Origin: Myxococcales bacterium
GTDB taxonomy: Bacteria; Myxococcota; UBA727; JABDBI01
Assembly (NCBI GenBank): GCA_023898405.1
Contig: CP060221.1
Span: forward strand, 1-64,000
Length of the DNA stretch: 64,000 nucleotides
Direction of reading: 5' to 3'
Shown here: in pieces, positions 8,625 to 16,743 of the stretch
Numbering within the stretch: position 1 is the first letter of the stretch
How the letters are laid out: every line of letters begins with the position of its first letter
Translations under genes and position numbers: made by a program
Notes under the pieces: model-generated
Database searches by the model: none
Told to the model about the DNA's origin: nothing
Seen by the model: only the letters and a program-made list of their open reading frames with translations

Positions 8625-9296
8625 TTATTCTATGACTCGTCGGGCATGCATAAAACGTGATTTATACCATCCGTCGAATTTGCGAACTTGAACTCCAGAA
8701 TTAGTGGACGAGCTTGTCGAATCAATAATATGGTCTGGATCGACATAGATGACAACATGGACTACGCGACTTTTATTGCTATCTCCAATGTAGAGCAAAT
8801 CACCTGGTTCAAAGTTTTCACCAGAACGAAGCTTCCGGCCAGCTTTTAATGACACGCTTTGTTGTGCAACATCGCTTGTAAACAAAATACCAAGGCCGTA
8901 GTTATAAACCCAAGTCGTAAAATTAGAGCAATCTAAGCCGACTCCACCGGTAAGAGCTTTTCCCGGTGTCGCTTCAGGAGACCAGGCCAGAATATGATGA
9001 TGCCTGTACTTGATTCCAACATATTTTTTAGCGACTGCAAGTATGCGCTCCCTTTTCCATCTGATGGAGTCACATCCCGCAGGTGCGCTTACTTTAGGAA
9101 ATTGTTTCCAAAGGGGACCCCATTCCCATCCTCCACTTGTCGTAATGTCGTATTTCGGCCAACTAGATTTTGGCTTATCAGTTTGGGGCAGCTGGTCTCT
9201 TTGGGAAAAATCAGATGTAAGACTAACTTCACATTGGTTAGGCAGAAGCGTGCTATTTAGTGTTGGTGTGTCTTGGACTTTAATTACGGTACCCAA
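8625..9296 (-). CDS. NlpC/P60 cell-wall hydrolase domain, probably split by a frameshift from its lipoprotein N-terminus
   Basis: The C-terminal 130 residues form an NlpC/P60 cysteine peptidase domain: catalytic Cys in GLDCSNFTTWVYNYG (about 123), His in VVHVVIYVD (about 180) and HIIDST (third polar residue). Such enzymes cut peptide links in peptidoglycan. A preceding region (about 45-100, SGGWEWGPLWKQF) may be a targeting or SH3-like part. The only usable start is a TTG at 9296 with no signal peptide, and the frame is open further upstream (PDFGPGDLG). The adjacent lipoprotein frame (9284-9700) ends inside it. I therefore think one lipoprotein hydrolase gene has been broken by an indel near 9290-9330; two translationally coupled genes are the alternative. 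Confidence 0.75.
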   Translation of the reverse strand: MGTVIKVQDTPTLNSTLLPNQCEVSLTSDFSQRDQLPQTDKPKSSWPKYDITTSGGWEWGPLWKQFPKVSAPAGCDSIRWKRERILAVAKKYVGIKYRHHHILAWSPEATPGKALTGGVGLDCSNFTTWVYNYGLGILFTSDVAQQSVSLKAGRKLRSGENFEPGDLLYIGDSNKSRVVHVVIYVDPDHIIDSTSSSTNSGVQVRKFDGWYKSRFMHARRVIE

Positions 9297-9700
9297 ATCT
9301 CCTGGTCCAAAATCAGGATTTTGTCTTCTTGTATATTTTCAGCAGGATTATTTTTATTTTCCAAAGTGCCTTGAGCCTTTGATGGTTCAGGTACTAAAAC
9401 AGCCCCCAGAATATCTTGGGGTTTTTTGCCGATCGTTTCAGGCAGTTCTTCGCTTATTTTCTTCTCAAATTCTTTGGGAGGGTGGTCTATGGGCCCTGGT
9501 TTATCACTTTGCAAATCAGGTGCATTATGCCCACCAATGGAATCATCTATGCCTTTGGATGTTTTAGTAGGTTCACTCTCAATATTATGAGCTGGATTTG
9601 AAGCTTGACCTGATCCGCTACCATTACAGGATGCGACCATTATACCAGTCACTAGGATCGTTATTTGCTTGAAAAGATGTATTAATTGGTTAATTTTCAT
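9284..9700 (-). CDS. Lipoprotein N-terminal part with Pro-rich linker, probably the 5' piece of the NlpC/P60 gene
   Basis: From the ATG at 9700 (AGGA upstream, although spaced 11 bases) the product has 138 residues. A longer frame reaches 9799 but would place a charged tail before the signal. The signal peptide ends in a lipobox (GIMVASC), followed by a Gly/Ser/Pro/Lys-rich, probably disordered linker. The frame stops at 9284 within the NlpC/P60 frame. A lipid anchor plus linker joined to a wall hydrolase is a common domain layout, which supports a frameshift rather than two genes. The linker alone has no visible function. Confidence 0.6.
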   Translation of the reverse strand: MKINQLIHLFKQITILVTGIMVASCNGSGSGQASNPAHNIESEPTKTSKGIDDSIGGHNAPDLQSDKPGPIDHPPKEFEKKISEELPETIGKKPQDILGAVLVPEPSKAQGTLENKNNPAENIQEDKILILDQEIWVP

Positions 9701-9921
9701 AATGATTAAAATCCTAAGTTCTAGTTCATATCGCTGACCTAACAATTTCTGTAGCGAGAAACCACGACCACGATCAAAAGCTTTGGGAAAACTCTTCAAA
9801 ATTGAAGGTAAATAGATTCATTCTAAGCTCCAATCTGGTACGCTATGGTCTATTTAAAACGACGCTGATTTTTAAGCGAAAATTGCGGTTTCTAAAATCT
9901 TTGACTTACTTTTGCCTTCTA

Positions 9922-10659
9922 CTATTCTTCTTTTGTGAATGACATTTTGCTTTTACCTTGATAGTGCTTAATGTCATGAAATGCTTCGGACTGATAGCGT
10001 GCACTATAAAACAGGCGCAGATTTTTTTCTTCAAGAGTTATATGAGATATATAAGTTGCAGGGTAAAAACCATCGTCATTTTTGGGTTCTTTTATGTTTC
10101 CAAAAAAGATCCAGTCAAAAAAGTAGGCTATGCGTGCAACAAGAAATGCAAGATGTTTTATGCTTAAAGCATTTTTTGAAAGAGCATTTTCAAGTTTTTG
10201 TTTTTCCTTAATAAAAAATACTTGAACTGTAAGTTTTGCACTGTCGAACTGCGGGCGTTCCGTGTATAAAAAGTAGGAAGAAAAATAATCCCAATCATTC
10301 CTTCTAATATTCAATGTTTCTCGCAACATTTCATCAATCATGTCTCTCATATATATCGCTAATTTTTCCTGGTTTTCAGGTAATAATGAACCGTGCTCAT
10401 GTTCTTCGCTAAACCAGGAGGCAAGTGCATCAATATCATCAAGTAATTCTTCTGATACGTTATTAGGACGTGGAATATCTGTGAAGTTATTTTGTATAAT
10501 TTGATATGGCACATCATCAATAGCCAAAGCAGTTTTATCGCTTATTTTTGTATTTGTAATCGTACAGGCGGCAAGCGCGAGTGTTCCGTAAAGGGCTAGT
10601 GTAAAATAAATTCGAATGCATTTGGTCAGGGAAAAAAAATGCCAATACATAGGAATCAT
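9922..10659 (-). CDS. Lipoprotein of unknown function
   Basis: The start at 10659 is chosen over the longer frame to 10773 because GAGG lies seven bases upstream and the product then begins with a signal region ending in a lipobox (LALAAC, Cys at about residue 32). The mature part (245 residues in total) is acidic at first (EELLDDIDALASWFSEEHEHG) and then helical, with hydrophobic stretches near 180-200 (HLAFLVARIAYFFDWIFFG) that could be a buried helix or a membrane segment. No family is recognised. The gene lies in the block of minus-strand exported-protein genes. Confidence 0.65.
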   Translation of the reverse strand: MIPMYWHFFSLTKCIRIYFTLALYGTLALAACTITNTKISDKTALAIDDVPYQIIQNNFTDIPRPNNVSEELLDDIDALASWFSEEHEHGSLLPENQEKLAIYMRDMIDEMLRETLNIRRNDWDYFSSYFLYTERPQFDSAKLTVQVFFIKEKQKLENALSKNALSIKHLAFLVARIAYFFDWIFFGNIKEPKNDDGFYPATYISHITLEEKNLRLFYSARYQSEAFHDIKHYQGKSKMSFTKEE

Positions 10660-10871
10660 AAAGACCTCTTTTTGATTTTGCCCACTTATCAGGTCTATTA
10701 AAAAAGTACAGTTGAGTTCAGTAACTGGAATGGCACTACTAAGGAGGACATTATCGGGGAAAAAATAAAGCAAGATGAAAAATAGTCCCCACTTTCTGCC
10801 TCTTTGAAAAATTTTGCAAAAGCGATTTTTTGGAAATATTCAAATTCTTTTCTAGTTTCTCCTGCTAAAAA

Positions 10872-10890
10872 GCGCGGAACTAATCCGCGC
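10872..10890 (-). terminator. Rho-independent terminator after the exported protein gene at 10913
   Basis: GCGCGGA (10872-10878), loop ACTAA, TCCGCGC (10884-10890). On the minus strand the stem is followed by TTTTT (10867-10871 as A-run) and it lies 22 bases past the stop of the 10913-11566 gene. On the plus strand CTATTTTTT follows, so it could work both ways. Confidence 0.75.
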
Positions 10891-10912
10891 CTATTTTTTA
10901 CACAAGATAATG

Positions 10913-11566
10913 TCAAGTATACGAACACTCAAAAAAATTCCCGTCCTCATCCCAAGGTTGAAGAATTACACTCTCAAAATCACTTGTTGTATTTATTTGT
11001 GCTGAACAATCTTTTTCATCGATGCTCCAAATAATTTCAAACGTGAAAGTAAGTTGCCCATCAACTTTACTAACGAGGGTAAGAAGTAAATCAGCTTGTG
11101 AATAGATTTCTTTAAATTCGCTTTTATCTTGGGCAAAAAAATCTTGCACTGTTTTTGATTGAAGAATTTTCTCCTTAATCTCTGGAGTGATTCCATTCAC
11201 GTCATAACAAAGATCTGTTGTGGCTTGATCAAAAAAGCCATAGACGCTGGGCTCCCAAGTGGTTTGGCTAGGGACTAATAAAGAACCGCTAGGCATTTCC
11301 ATGCTAATTTTACGAAAACTATTGGCTTCTATTTTTTGGATTTCAAATTGTTCTTCATTTCTTTCAAAAAGGCATTCTTCAGAAGAAATTTGATTGCCAC
11401 CTGCATTCAAATATTGAATGCTTGCAGACGACCAATAATTATTTTCGTTGATTTCTATTCGGTAGGCTCCAGTTGTGGAATATGGGCAAATGACCGACCA
11501 AGTATTGTAGGCACTAGCGCTTAGACCTAGCATAAGAGTCGTAAAAATAGGTACAAATTTTTTCAT
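10913..11566 (-). CDS. Exported protein of unknown function
   Basis: The 217-residue protein has a clear signal peptide (MKKFVPIFTTLMLGLSASA, cut before YNT) and an AAGG ribosome-binding site. The mature protein is acidic and contains several Cys residues (VICPYS, EECLFE, DLCYDV, KDCSAQ, FECSYT), consistent with disulphide bonds in the periplasm or outside. The first half looks beta-rich (TGAYRIEINENNYWSSASIQ). I recognise no family. A strong terminator follows the stop, so it is probably a single-gene transcript. Confidence 0.7.
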   Translation of the reverse strand: MKKFVPIFTTLMLGLSASAYNTWSVICPYSTTGAYRIEINENNYWSSASIQYLNAGGNQISSEECLFERNEEQFEIQKIEANSFRKISMEMPSGSLLVPSQTTWEPSVYGFFDQATTDLCYDVNGITPEIKEKILQSKTVQDFFAQDKSEFKEIYSQADLLLTLVSKVDGQLTFTFEIIWSIDEKDCSAQINTTSDFESVILQPWDEDGNFFECSYT

Positions 11567-11758
11567 TCCTTCACCTTCTGAAACTTTTGTATAAAAGCAG
11601 CTCAGTACAAAAAACTTGCAAAAAGTTTTTTAAAAGCTGTGTAAAGTTTTTATTAAAAGGGAGAAAAATTTGGCCTTTAAATCGTAGAGAGCATATTTGA
11701 GTTAGTTCGTATAATTTTATGTATCAATAACGAAAACAATCTCTAAGAGACCGTTTTG

Positions 11759-11790
11759 AAAATATTTTCTCAGCTTAGAGAAAATATTTT
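11759..11790 (-). terminator. 13-bp perfect hairpin after the PP2C gene
   Basis: AAAATATTTTCTC (11759-11771) is followed by a six-base loop and its exact reverse complement (11778-11790). It lies 10 bases past the PP2C stop on the minus strand. There is no long T-run after the stem, but the stem itself starts with A/T tracts on both sides, so it may terminate or protect the 3' end. Confidence 0.5.
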
Positions 11791-11799
11791 TGTCCTCTA

Positions 11800-13005
11800 T
11801 CACGTGTCATCACCGCCTGCGCTGGGATGACAAGGGAGAGCGGTCAAAATCACAACGCTAATGGTGATATCATCACGGATTCCCGAGAGAAGGTTTTCTT
11901 TTTCTTGATCTTCGCGATAAGGATTACTTTCATCTTTCTTTGCTGATGCAATCATCAATTGATGAACAATGCTCTCAGCATCTTCTCTTTCATCTAAAAG
12001 CTTCTTTGTTTGGGTATAAGCATCGTCATTAGAGATATTGTCCCAAAATCCATCAGAAGCAATAATAAAAAATTTATTTTGACCTCTAACAAGCGGCACA
12101 AATTTAATCTCTGGTTCATAGGTCAGTCCACATTTATGTTTGCCATATCCCAACGCACGCGTCATCTCTGACAGGGGACTCTCTTCTTCCCAGTCAACCT
12201 TAGTAATTATTTTCTGATCGCTGAGTAGATCTTGGTGAGGGTTGGTCGAAATAGGAATAGATTCAGAACGATCAGGATTTTCATTTTCACATAAAAATAA
12301 TTTTCTACGAACTGATTTATTACCTAGAGAGTCGCGCTTTTTTTGTACAACTTGTGGCGCTTTTCTATATTTTTCAGGTGGTTCTAAAATTGAATCTAGC
12401 TCCTTTTTTGGTTGGCACGAAAATTTTTTAATTCGCTCTTGCTCACTTTCACATTCCCAATTATGGTCGGCCGTTGCAAAAAAAATATTTTCATCGCCAA
12501 GTTCCCCCACCAAAATACGAGAGTCGCCCGTGTGAGCTAAAAAATAGCCTTCTTCATTCCTTTCATTGCGAGCAATAATTAAAACTGCAGCAGTAGAGCC
12601 AGAAGGTTTACTTGTTCTCTGTGCTCTGTAGCCATTATTGGCGTATTCGAAACTTGTGACAATGCTTTGCTCTTGAAGTTTAAAATCGGGTTGCAACGCT
12701 GTATTTAGGCTGGGATAGATTACATCCTTGGCATATTGCGACATTCCGTAGCCTCTGTGTCCATCAAACACTCCGAAAAAAGCAAAGGACGCTTTATTAA
12801 CATTTATAAAACGATCTTCATTAGGACCGCTTTTTCGATTGGTTTGTTGTGTAACTGTTGCAAAGTCTAGAGAATATTTTTCAAAAATTTTTTTGCAGTT
12901 GTCTTCTTCTGGCATCAGATTGCTAGCCAGCAGCAAAGAACTAAAGATAATATTAAAAAAAAATATCAATCGAAAAAAATTTAAAAAAAATTTTTGCTGT
13001 GCCAT
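11800..13005 (-). CDS. Exported PP2C-type (PPM) protein serine/threonine phosphatase
   Basis: The 401-residue protein starts with a hydrophobic signal region (FFRLIFFFNIIFSSLLLAS, cut near residue 28). The PP2C motifs follow in order: NEDRF (62-66), FGVFDGH with metal-binding Asp81/Gly82, SGSTAAV (about 136), AHTGDSR (158-163, Asp161), ASDGFWD (Asp318) and DDITISVV (Asp379). All metal ligands appear present, so it should be active. A charged insert (about residues 185-275, with KK and RR clusters) separates the core motifs. An exported PP2C cannot act on cytosolic bacterial kinases, so an extracellular or host target is a reasonable inference. The last 15 residues (LTALPCHPSAGGDDT) are encoded by a dispersed palindromic repeat. 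Confidence 0.88.
   Translation of the reverse strand: MAQQKFFLNFFRLIFFFNIIFSSLLLASNLMPEEDNCKKIFEKYSLDFATVTQQTNRKSGPNEDRFINVNKASFAFFGVFDGHRGYGMSQYAKDVIYPSLNTALQPDFKLQEQSIVTSFEYANNGYRAQRTSKPSGSTAAVLIIARNERNEEGYFLAHTGDSRILVGELGDENIFFATADHNWECESEQERIKKFSCQPKKELDSILEPPEKYRKAPQVVQKKRDSLGNKSVRRKLFLCENENPDRSESIPISTNPHQDLLSDQKIITKVDWEEESPLSEMTRALGYGKHKCGLTYEPEIKFVPLVRGQNKFFIIASDGFWDNISNDDAYTQTKKLLDEREDAESIVHQLMIASAKKDESNPYREDQEKENLLSGIRDDITISVVILTALPCHPSAGGDDT
11809..11854. repeat. Palindromic dispersed repeat, copy B, inside the PP2C 3' end
   Basis: The reverse complement of this segment matches 2579-2624 at 41 of 46 positions (shared run GATTTTGACCGCT...CCCTTGTCATCCC, with the first base differing in copy A). 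The palindrome is degraded here (ATCACCGC against GCTGGGAT). It overlaps the last codons of the PP2C gene on the minus strand and supplies its C-terminal tail in frame. Confidence 0.75.
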
Positions 13006-13126
13006 TTTGTCTCAAAATAGTTAGGTTGATGATCCTAACCATCTAAAATCATTTATCTTTTATGTAAAGAGGAATTCTATTCCCAAATATAAAAATAATA
13101 AATTAAAAGAGTTTTCGGATCAGCCG

Positions 13127-13510
13127 CTAAAAATCATTCACCACATTTTCCGAGGCAGTTCCAGAAACCTTGAGTGTCACATGCTCAAACTCCTGCACAC
13201 GTTTGTCCTTAAGTTTCATGTGGCTCAAAACTTTAAAGCACGATATCTGACCATTTTCATTTATTTCAGAGAAGTGTTTGCAAAAGGCCTTATTGTCATC
13301 AGCTAGGTAATCAACAAAAGTGACCTTCAAATCTCTTTCTTTCATCCACATAATCCGTTTTTTAAACTCATCGTAGCTTAGCTCTTTGCCGTTCAAATTG
13401 ATTTTGGCATCTGGGTAAAAATAATCTTCCAATAAATCGACCCTTCCTCCAGCTACCAAATTAGTGAAAAGTCCTTTAAAAAATAAGTTAAGCTGTTCAT
13501 TATTTTTCAT
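13127..13510 (-). CDS. SnoaL/NTF2-like small protein
   Basis: A longer frame reaches 13624, but the ATG at 13510 has a GAGGGAA ribosome-binding site and removes an unlikely N-terminal tail that would overlap the divergent regulator gene. The 127-residue product has the layout of SnoaL/NTF2 proteins: an N-terminal helix pair (FFKGLFTNLVAGGRVDLLEDYF), YPDAKINLNG, then a helix and curved sheet strands (LKVTFVDYLADDNKAFCKHF, VLSHMKLKDKRVQEFEHVTL). Members act as small hydrolases, isomerases or ligand binders; a substrate cannot be told. It diverges from an AraC-type regulator with 93 bases between, so it is probably that regulator's target. Confidence 0.65.
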   Translation of the reverse strand: MKNNEQLNLFFKGLFTNLVAGGRVDLLEDYFYPDAKINLNGKELSYDEFKKRIMWMKERDLKVTFVDYLADDNKAFCKHFSEINENGQISCFKVLSHMKLKDKRVQEFEHVTLKVSGTASENVVNDF

Positions 13511-13603
13511 ATAATTTCCCTCAGTTTCTTTTGCGTATAAACTTTTTTTGAACTTCATGCTTATCAATTGCGGTCGTAAAATTATCCAAAACGGACTTAA
13601 AGA

Positions 13604-14386
13604 ATGAAAGATCTTGAAAAACAAATAGATAGCAAGCAGAACCTTGTGGTGAGCTCACGGAAAAATTATCGTGCTGGGCGAATAATAATCGACGAACATG
13701 CTCATAAGAAGCATCAAATTATTATTCCTCGCTCAGGAAGCATTCAAGTAATCGCATCGGATCATGGCACGTACATGGCAACTTCTGGACAAGGTTTTTT
13801 TATTAAGGCTCATCAAAATCATCATGCCATTTATAGCGGAGTAATTTCTGTAGATAATTTATACTTGTCTCCTCAGGTGTGCGATTTATTGCCTGATACT
13901 TTTGTATTTGAAATAACCAGTCTTTTATCTGCTCTCGCTGAAAGGCTTTGCAAAAAATTGCACTGGGACAAATTGACCAAAGAACTGAGTTCTCTATGTT
14001 ATCTATTGTGCGAAGAAATCAAAAACCATCATCAACCAGCCTCTTTTTTGCCTCGTCCCAACAATACCCAATTATTAGCAATAACGACCTCTATTGAAAA
14101 CAATGTGCAATATATGAGCTCGATCAAGGATATTGCCAAAAAACTCAATATGAGTGAGCGACATTTTCGCAGATTTTTTCAAGCCGAATGCAAAATGAGT
14201 TTTTCTGCATGGCTTACTCGCCTAAAGATCATGCTGGCTAAAGAGATGCTTGCCGGAACACTACCAATATCAGAAATTGCTTTGGAATTAGGTTTTGAAG
14301 AATTTGGTTCGTTCAGTCGTTTTTTTAAAAAAAATATAGGTGTTACTCCAGCTCAATGGAGAAACAATTACTTGAGAGAAGTATGA
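13604..14386 (+). CDS. AraC-family transcription regulator
   Basis: The 260-residue protein has an N-terminal cupin-like sensing part (IIIDEHAHKKHQIIIPRSGSIQV, residues about 27-50) typical of regulators with an AraC-type arm. It ends in a double helix-turn-helix AraC domain (about 160-258), with SIKDIAKKLNMSERHFRRFFQ in the first and SEIALELGFEEFGSFSRFFKK in the second, ending in GVTPAQWR. It is a cytosolic DNA-binding protein. The divergent SnoaL-like gene at 13127-13510 is the likely target. The ligand is unknown. Confidence 0.88.
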   Translation: MKDLEKQIDSKQNLVVSSRKNYRAGRIIIDEHAHKKHQIIIPRSGSIQVIASDHGTYMATSGQGFFIKAHQNHHAIYSGVISVDNLYLSPQVCDLLPDTFVFEITSLLSALAERLCKKLHWDKLTKELSSLCYLLCEEIKNHHQPASFLPRPNNTQLLAITTSIENNVQYMSSIKDIAKKLNMSERHFRRFFQAECKMSFSAWLTRLKIMLAKEMLAGTLPISEIALELGFEEFGSFSRFFKKNIGVTPAQWRNNYLREV

Positions 14387-14568
14387 AAAATATAAAACTG
14401 TTTTTGTTGATTTTTTATGCGGGTCCTATTCTTAGTTATTCAAGCATGATGCCTCATTTGAAAAATGAAGAGGAGAAATTCATTTCTTATGCAGGTAGAA
14501 AAAGAAATTTCCGGGAAATTAGTGCAAAGTTCCATCTAGCTGAAGTTGTTTTAAATAATCATAACTAG
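14383..14568 (+). CDS. Small exported protein, hypothetical
   Basis: The ATG at 14383 overlaps the stop of the AraC gene (ATGA), suggesting translational coupling. The 61-residue product has a signal-peptide-like start (MKNIKLFLLIFYAGPILSYS) and a short charged rest. No family is recognised. A frame upstream to 14356 exists but would overlap the regulator without reason. Support is the overlap and the signal peptide only. Confidence 0.4.
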   Translation: MKNIKLFLLIFYAGPILSYSSMMPHLKNEEEKFISYAGRKRNFREISAKFHLAEVVLNNHN

Positions 14569-14705
14569 TTGTCGTGCTGCTTGTGACCTAGGCTTCCTCC
14601 TAATAAAATGTAAGACTTGTAATCTTGAAACGTACTCTATTTGAGGTGGACCGCTGCTCAAGATAATGTTCTTAATTACTTAAAAAGAATATTTCAAATC
14701 ATCTA

Positions 14706-14725
14706 AGGGCGCATTAAAGCGCCCT
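14706..14725 (-). terminator. GC-rich hairpin after the thioredoxin-like gene
   Basis: AGGGCGC (14706-14712), loop ATTAAA, GCGCCCT (14719-14725). It lies about 33 bases past the stop of the minus-strand gene at 14759. No T-run follows on either strand, so function as a terminator is uncertain. Confidence 0.35.
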
Positions 14726-14758
14726 AGCAGAAATCTAGCTCAACAATTTGTACCTGAA

Positions 14759-15244
14759 TTATTTGGTCCTTTTGACCAAATTATAGATAGCTTCAATGTC
14801 ATTTTCATTCAGCACACCGTAGTGCCGATAGATGATGTTTTGATTTTGGTTTAAGACAAAAATAGAGGGAACTTTTGTTATGCGATAGGCTCGTTGTGCA
14901 ATACCACTTGGGTCAATTGCCATGTCAGTGGAAATGTTTTGTTGTTGAGCAAAATTTTTGGCGGCCACTAAATTATTTATTGAGATTAGGCGGCTATAAG
15001 CGAGGCCTTTAACTTTCTCTTCTAGCTTTTTAAACGGCTCGACATTTCTTTTGCAATGCGGGCATGAAGCGGAAAAAAATTCCAACACAATAAATGAATT
15101 GCCGCTTGTATCGCAGATATTTTTTGACTCTCCTGAGATGTGTTCTAAAGTAGGGCAAAGGAGCTGTGCATCCGTGGCCGTTTCACAAAAAGAAGATAAT
15201 GGAAATATTGTAACTAAGAAAAGGGTAGAGATAATTAGCTTCAT
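14759..15244 (-). CDS. Exported thioredoxin-like (TlpA/ResA type) protein
   Basis: The 161-residue protein has a signal peptide (MKLIISTLFLVTIFPLSSFC) and a thioredoxin fold. The redox motif SASCPHCKRN carries Cys61 and Cys64, and the cis-Pro loop is KVPSIFVLN (about 125-131). The CPHC spacing is DsbA-like, while the strand order and small size suggest TlpA/ResA. It should reduce or oxidise disulphides in the periplasm; many exported proteins in this window contain Cys pairs. A GGGGG ribosome-binding site precedes the ATG. It follows nuoN by 92 bases on the same strand, but nothing shows it belongs to that operon. Confidence 0.8.
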   Translation of the reverse strand: MKLIISTLFLVTIFPLSSFCETATDAQLLCPTLEHISGESKNICDTSGNSFIVLEFFSASCPHCKRNVEPFKKLEEKVKGLAYSRLISINNLVAAKNFAQQQNISTDMAIDPSGIAQRAYRITKVPSIFVLNQNQNIIYRHYGVLNENDIEAIYNLVKRTK

Positions 15245-15336
15245 GTGAGCCCCCTAGAAGAATCGCATCCATATCATTGTCAATATATTTGCTGGAGTGG
15301 TCAAAATTTCTTTCGAGGAGTGCTCTCAATGTAAAT

Positions 15337-16743
15337 TTAACGAAGTATTCCTAACTGTGAGCTGTAAGTTTTGACCCAAGCAATGAGAGGGTCTGGGTAG
15401 ATTCCTAGCGTTATAGTTAAGAGAGCGGCAATGATTGCAATACTTGAGAAAGGAATTTTTTCTAAGCTTTGATCTTCTGTAACGGGCTGAAACATAATGA
15501 GGCTAAGCCTTATAAAAGCAATAAAAGTCAGAACGCTTGCTGCAACCATGTGGGGTAGAAACATCCACAGATTAGCTTTTATAGAAGCGCTAAAAATAGA
15601 AAATTTCCCGATAAAACCTGCAGTAAGGGGGAAACCTGTTATGGAAAAAAAGCCTATGAGTAAAGCTATAGAGTGAAGTGGACAGCGGAAGTAAAGACCT
15701 TTCAAATCCTCATTTTTGATGTGAGAAGACCTGCATGGTAATGAGTTAAGGGTGAGCAAAACAAGAAAAATTCCCAAAGAAAATGCGCACAGGTCTAATA
15801 GGACTGCCTCAATGCCTGCGATACTTTGACTCATCACTGCAATAAATAAAAATCCCATATGACTGATGGATAAAAAGGCTAAGAAACGAAGGAAATTTTT
15901 CTCAATGATCATGAGACCACTTCCCAACCATAATGAAACTATTGCCATCGCTGATAATGTTATGGAAACTGAATTGCTTTGATCAAAATAGATCAACGAA
16001 ATGCGCAAAAATGTAAGCAAAACAGCGCTTTTACTGACCACAATCATTAAGGCTACAGTAAAGAATGGCGCTCCTTGGTACACTTGGGGAGCCCAGATAT
16101 GAAAAGGAAAAATACTGAGCTTAAATGCAATGCCAATCAATACAAAGGCAATGCCAAAGAGCGAAAGTGGTGAAATCCCATCAAGTCTCCACCTGATTGC
16201 CTGAGCATAGAAATCAAAACTTTGGGTATCAGCATAAAACAACAGGATGCCAAACAACATAAAACTCATTGCAATGGCTGAAAGCAAAAGGTAGCGCATC
16301 GACGATGAAATGGCATAAGGGTTTTTATGGTCTCGCGAGATAAGTGCATAGATTGGGATCGACATACACTGGATAGCTACAAATAATATCATCCAGTTAT
16401 GGCTAATGAGCACAGAAATAGCTCCAACTCCACTAAGAAGGATTAGAAGCAGTGAGCCAATATTTTTATCTGCATGAGAATTATTGAAAGACATAACCGT
16501 GATAGTAAAAAGCGATGGCAACACGAGTTGAAACCCAAAAGTTCCCAACGCGTCGAGGGAGATTCCCCAGATATTGATATTTGTTTGAGTGGCTACAAAA
16601 CCAGAATACCAGGCCAGACCTAATAAAATAGCAAGCATGGCAAGTATGATACGCGGTGACCATCGAGCGATGTATGCACCGATAGTGAGAACTATAGCGG
16701 CACTAACAGATAAAAATGGGGCAAAAGCAATAATAGGGTTCAT
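15337..16743 (-). CDS. nuoN: NADH-quinone oxidoreductase subunit N
   Basis: This 468-residue, highly hydrophobic protein is the last gene of the complex I operon. It is one of the three antiporter-like membrane subunits that move protons. It has about 13-14 membrane segments, the conserved helix with a buried Lys in AFKLSIFPFHIWAPQVYQGAP (about residues 206-226), and a later ITGFPLTAGFIGKF segment (about 369-382). Its start overlaps the nuoM stop by four bases (ATGA). Length is normal for NuoN. Confidence 0.95.
   Translation of the reverse strand: MNPIIAFAPFLSVSAAIVLTIGAYIARWSPRIILAMLAILLGLAWYSGFVATQTNINIWGISLDALGTFGFQLVLPSLFTITVMSFNNSHADKNIGSLLLILLSGVGAISVLISHNWMILFVAIQCMSIPIYALISRDHKNPYAISSSMRYLLLSAIAMSFMLFGILLFYADTQSFDFYAQAIRWRLDGISPLSLFGIAFVLIGIAFKLSIFPFHIWAPQVYQGAPFFTVALMIVVSKSAVLLTFLRISLIYFDQSNSVSITLSAMAIVSLWLGSGLMIIEKNFLRFLAFLSISHMGFLFIAVMSQSIAGIEAVLLDLCAFSLGIFLVLLTLNSLPCRSSHIKNEDLKGLYFRCPLHSIALLIGFFSITGFPLTAGFIGKFSIFSASIKANLWMFLPHMVAASVLTFIAFIRLSLIMFQPVTEDQSLEKIPFSSIAIIAALLTITLGIYPDPLIAWVKTYSSQLGILR

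Noticed and set aside
9010..9567. Plus-strand open frame of 185 codons
   Set aside because: It lies fully antisense to the NlpC/P60 and lipoprotein frames, which carry real domain motifs; its own translation has no domain or ribosome-binding site.
10698..10928. Minus-strand open frame of 76 codons between two exported-protein genes
   Set aside because: It overlaps the terminator at 10872-10890 and the leader of the next gene; no signal peptide, domain or ribosome-binding site.
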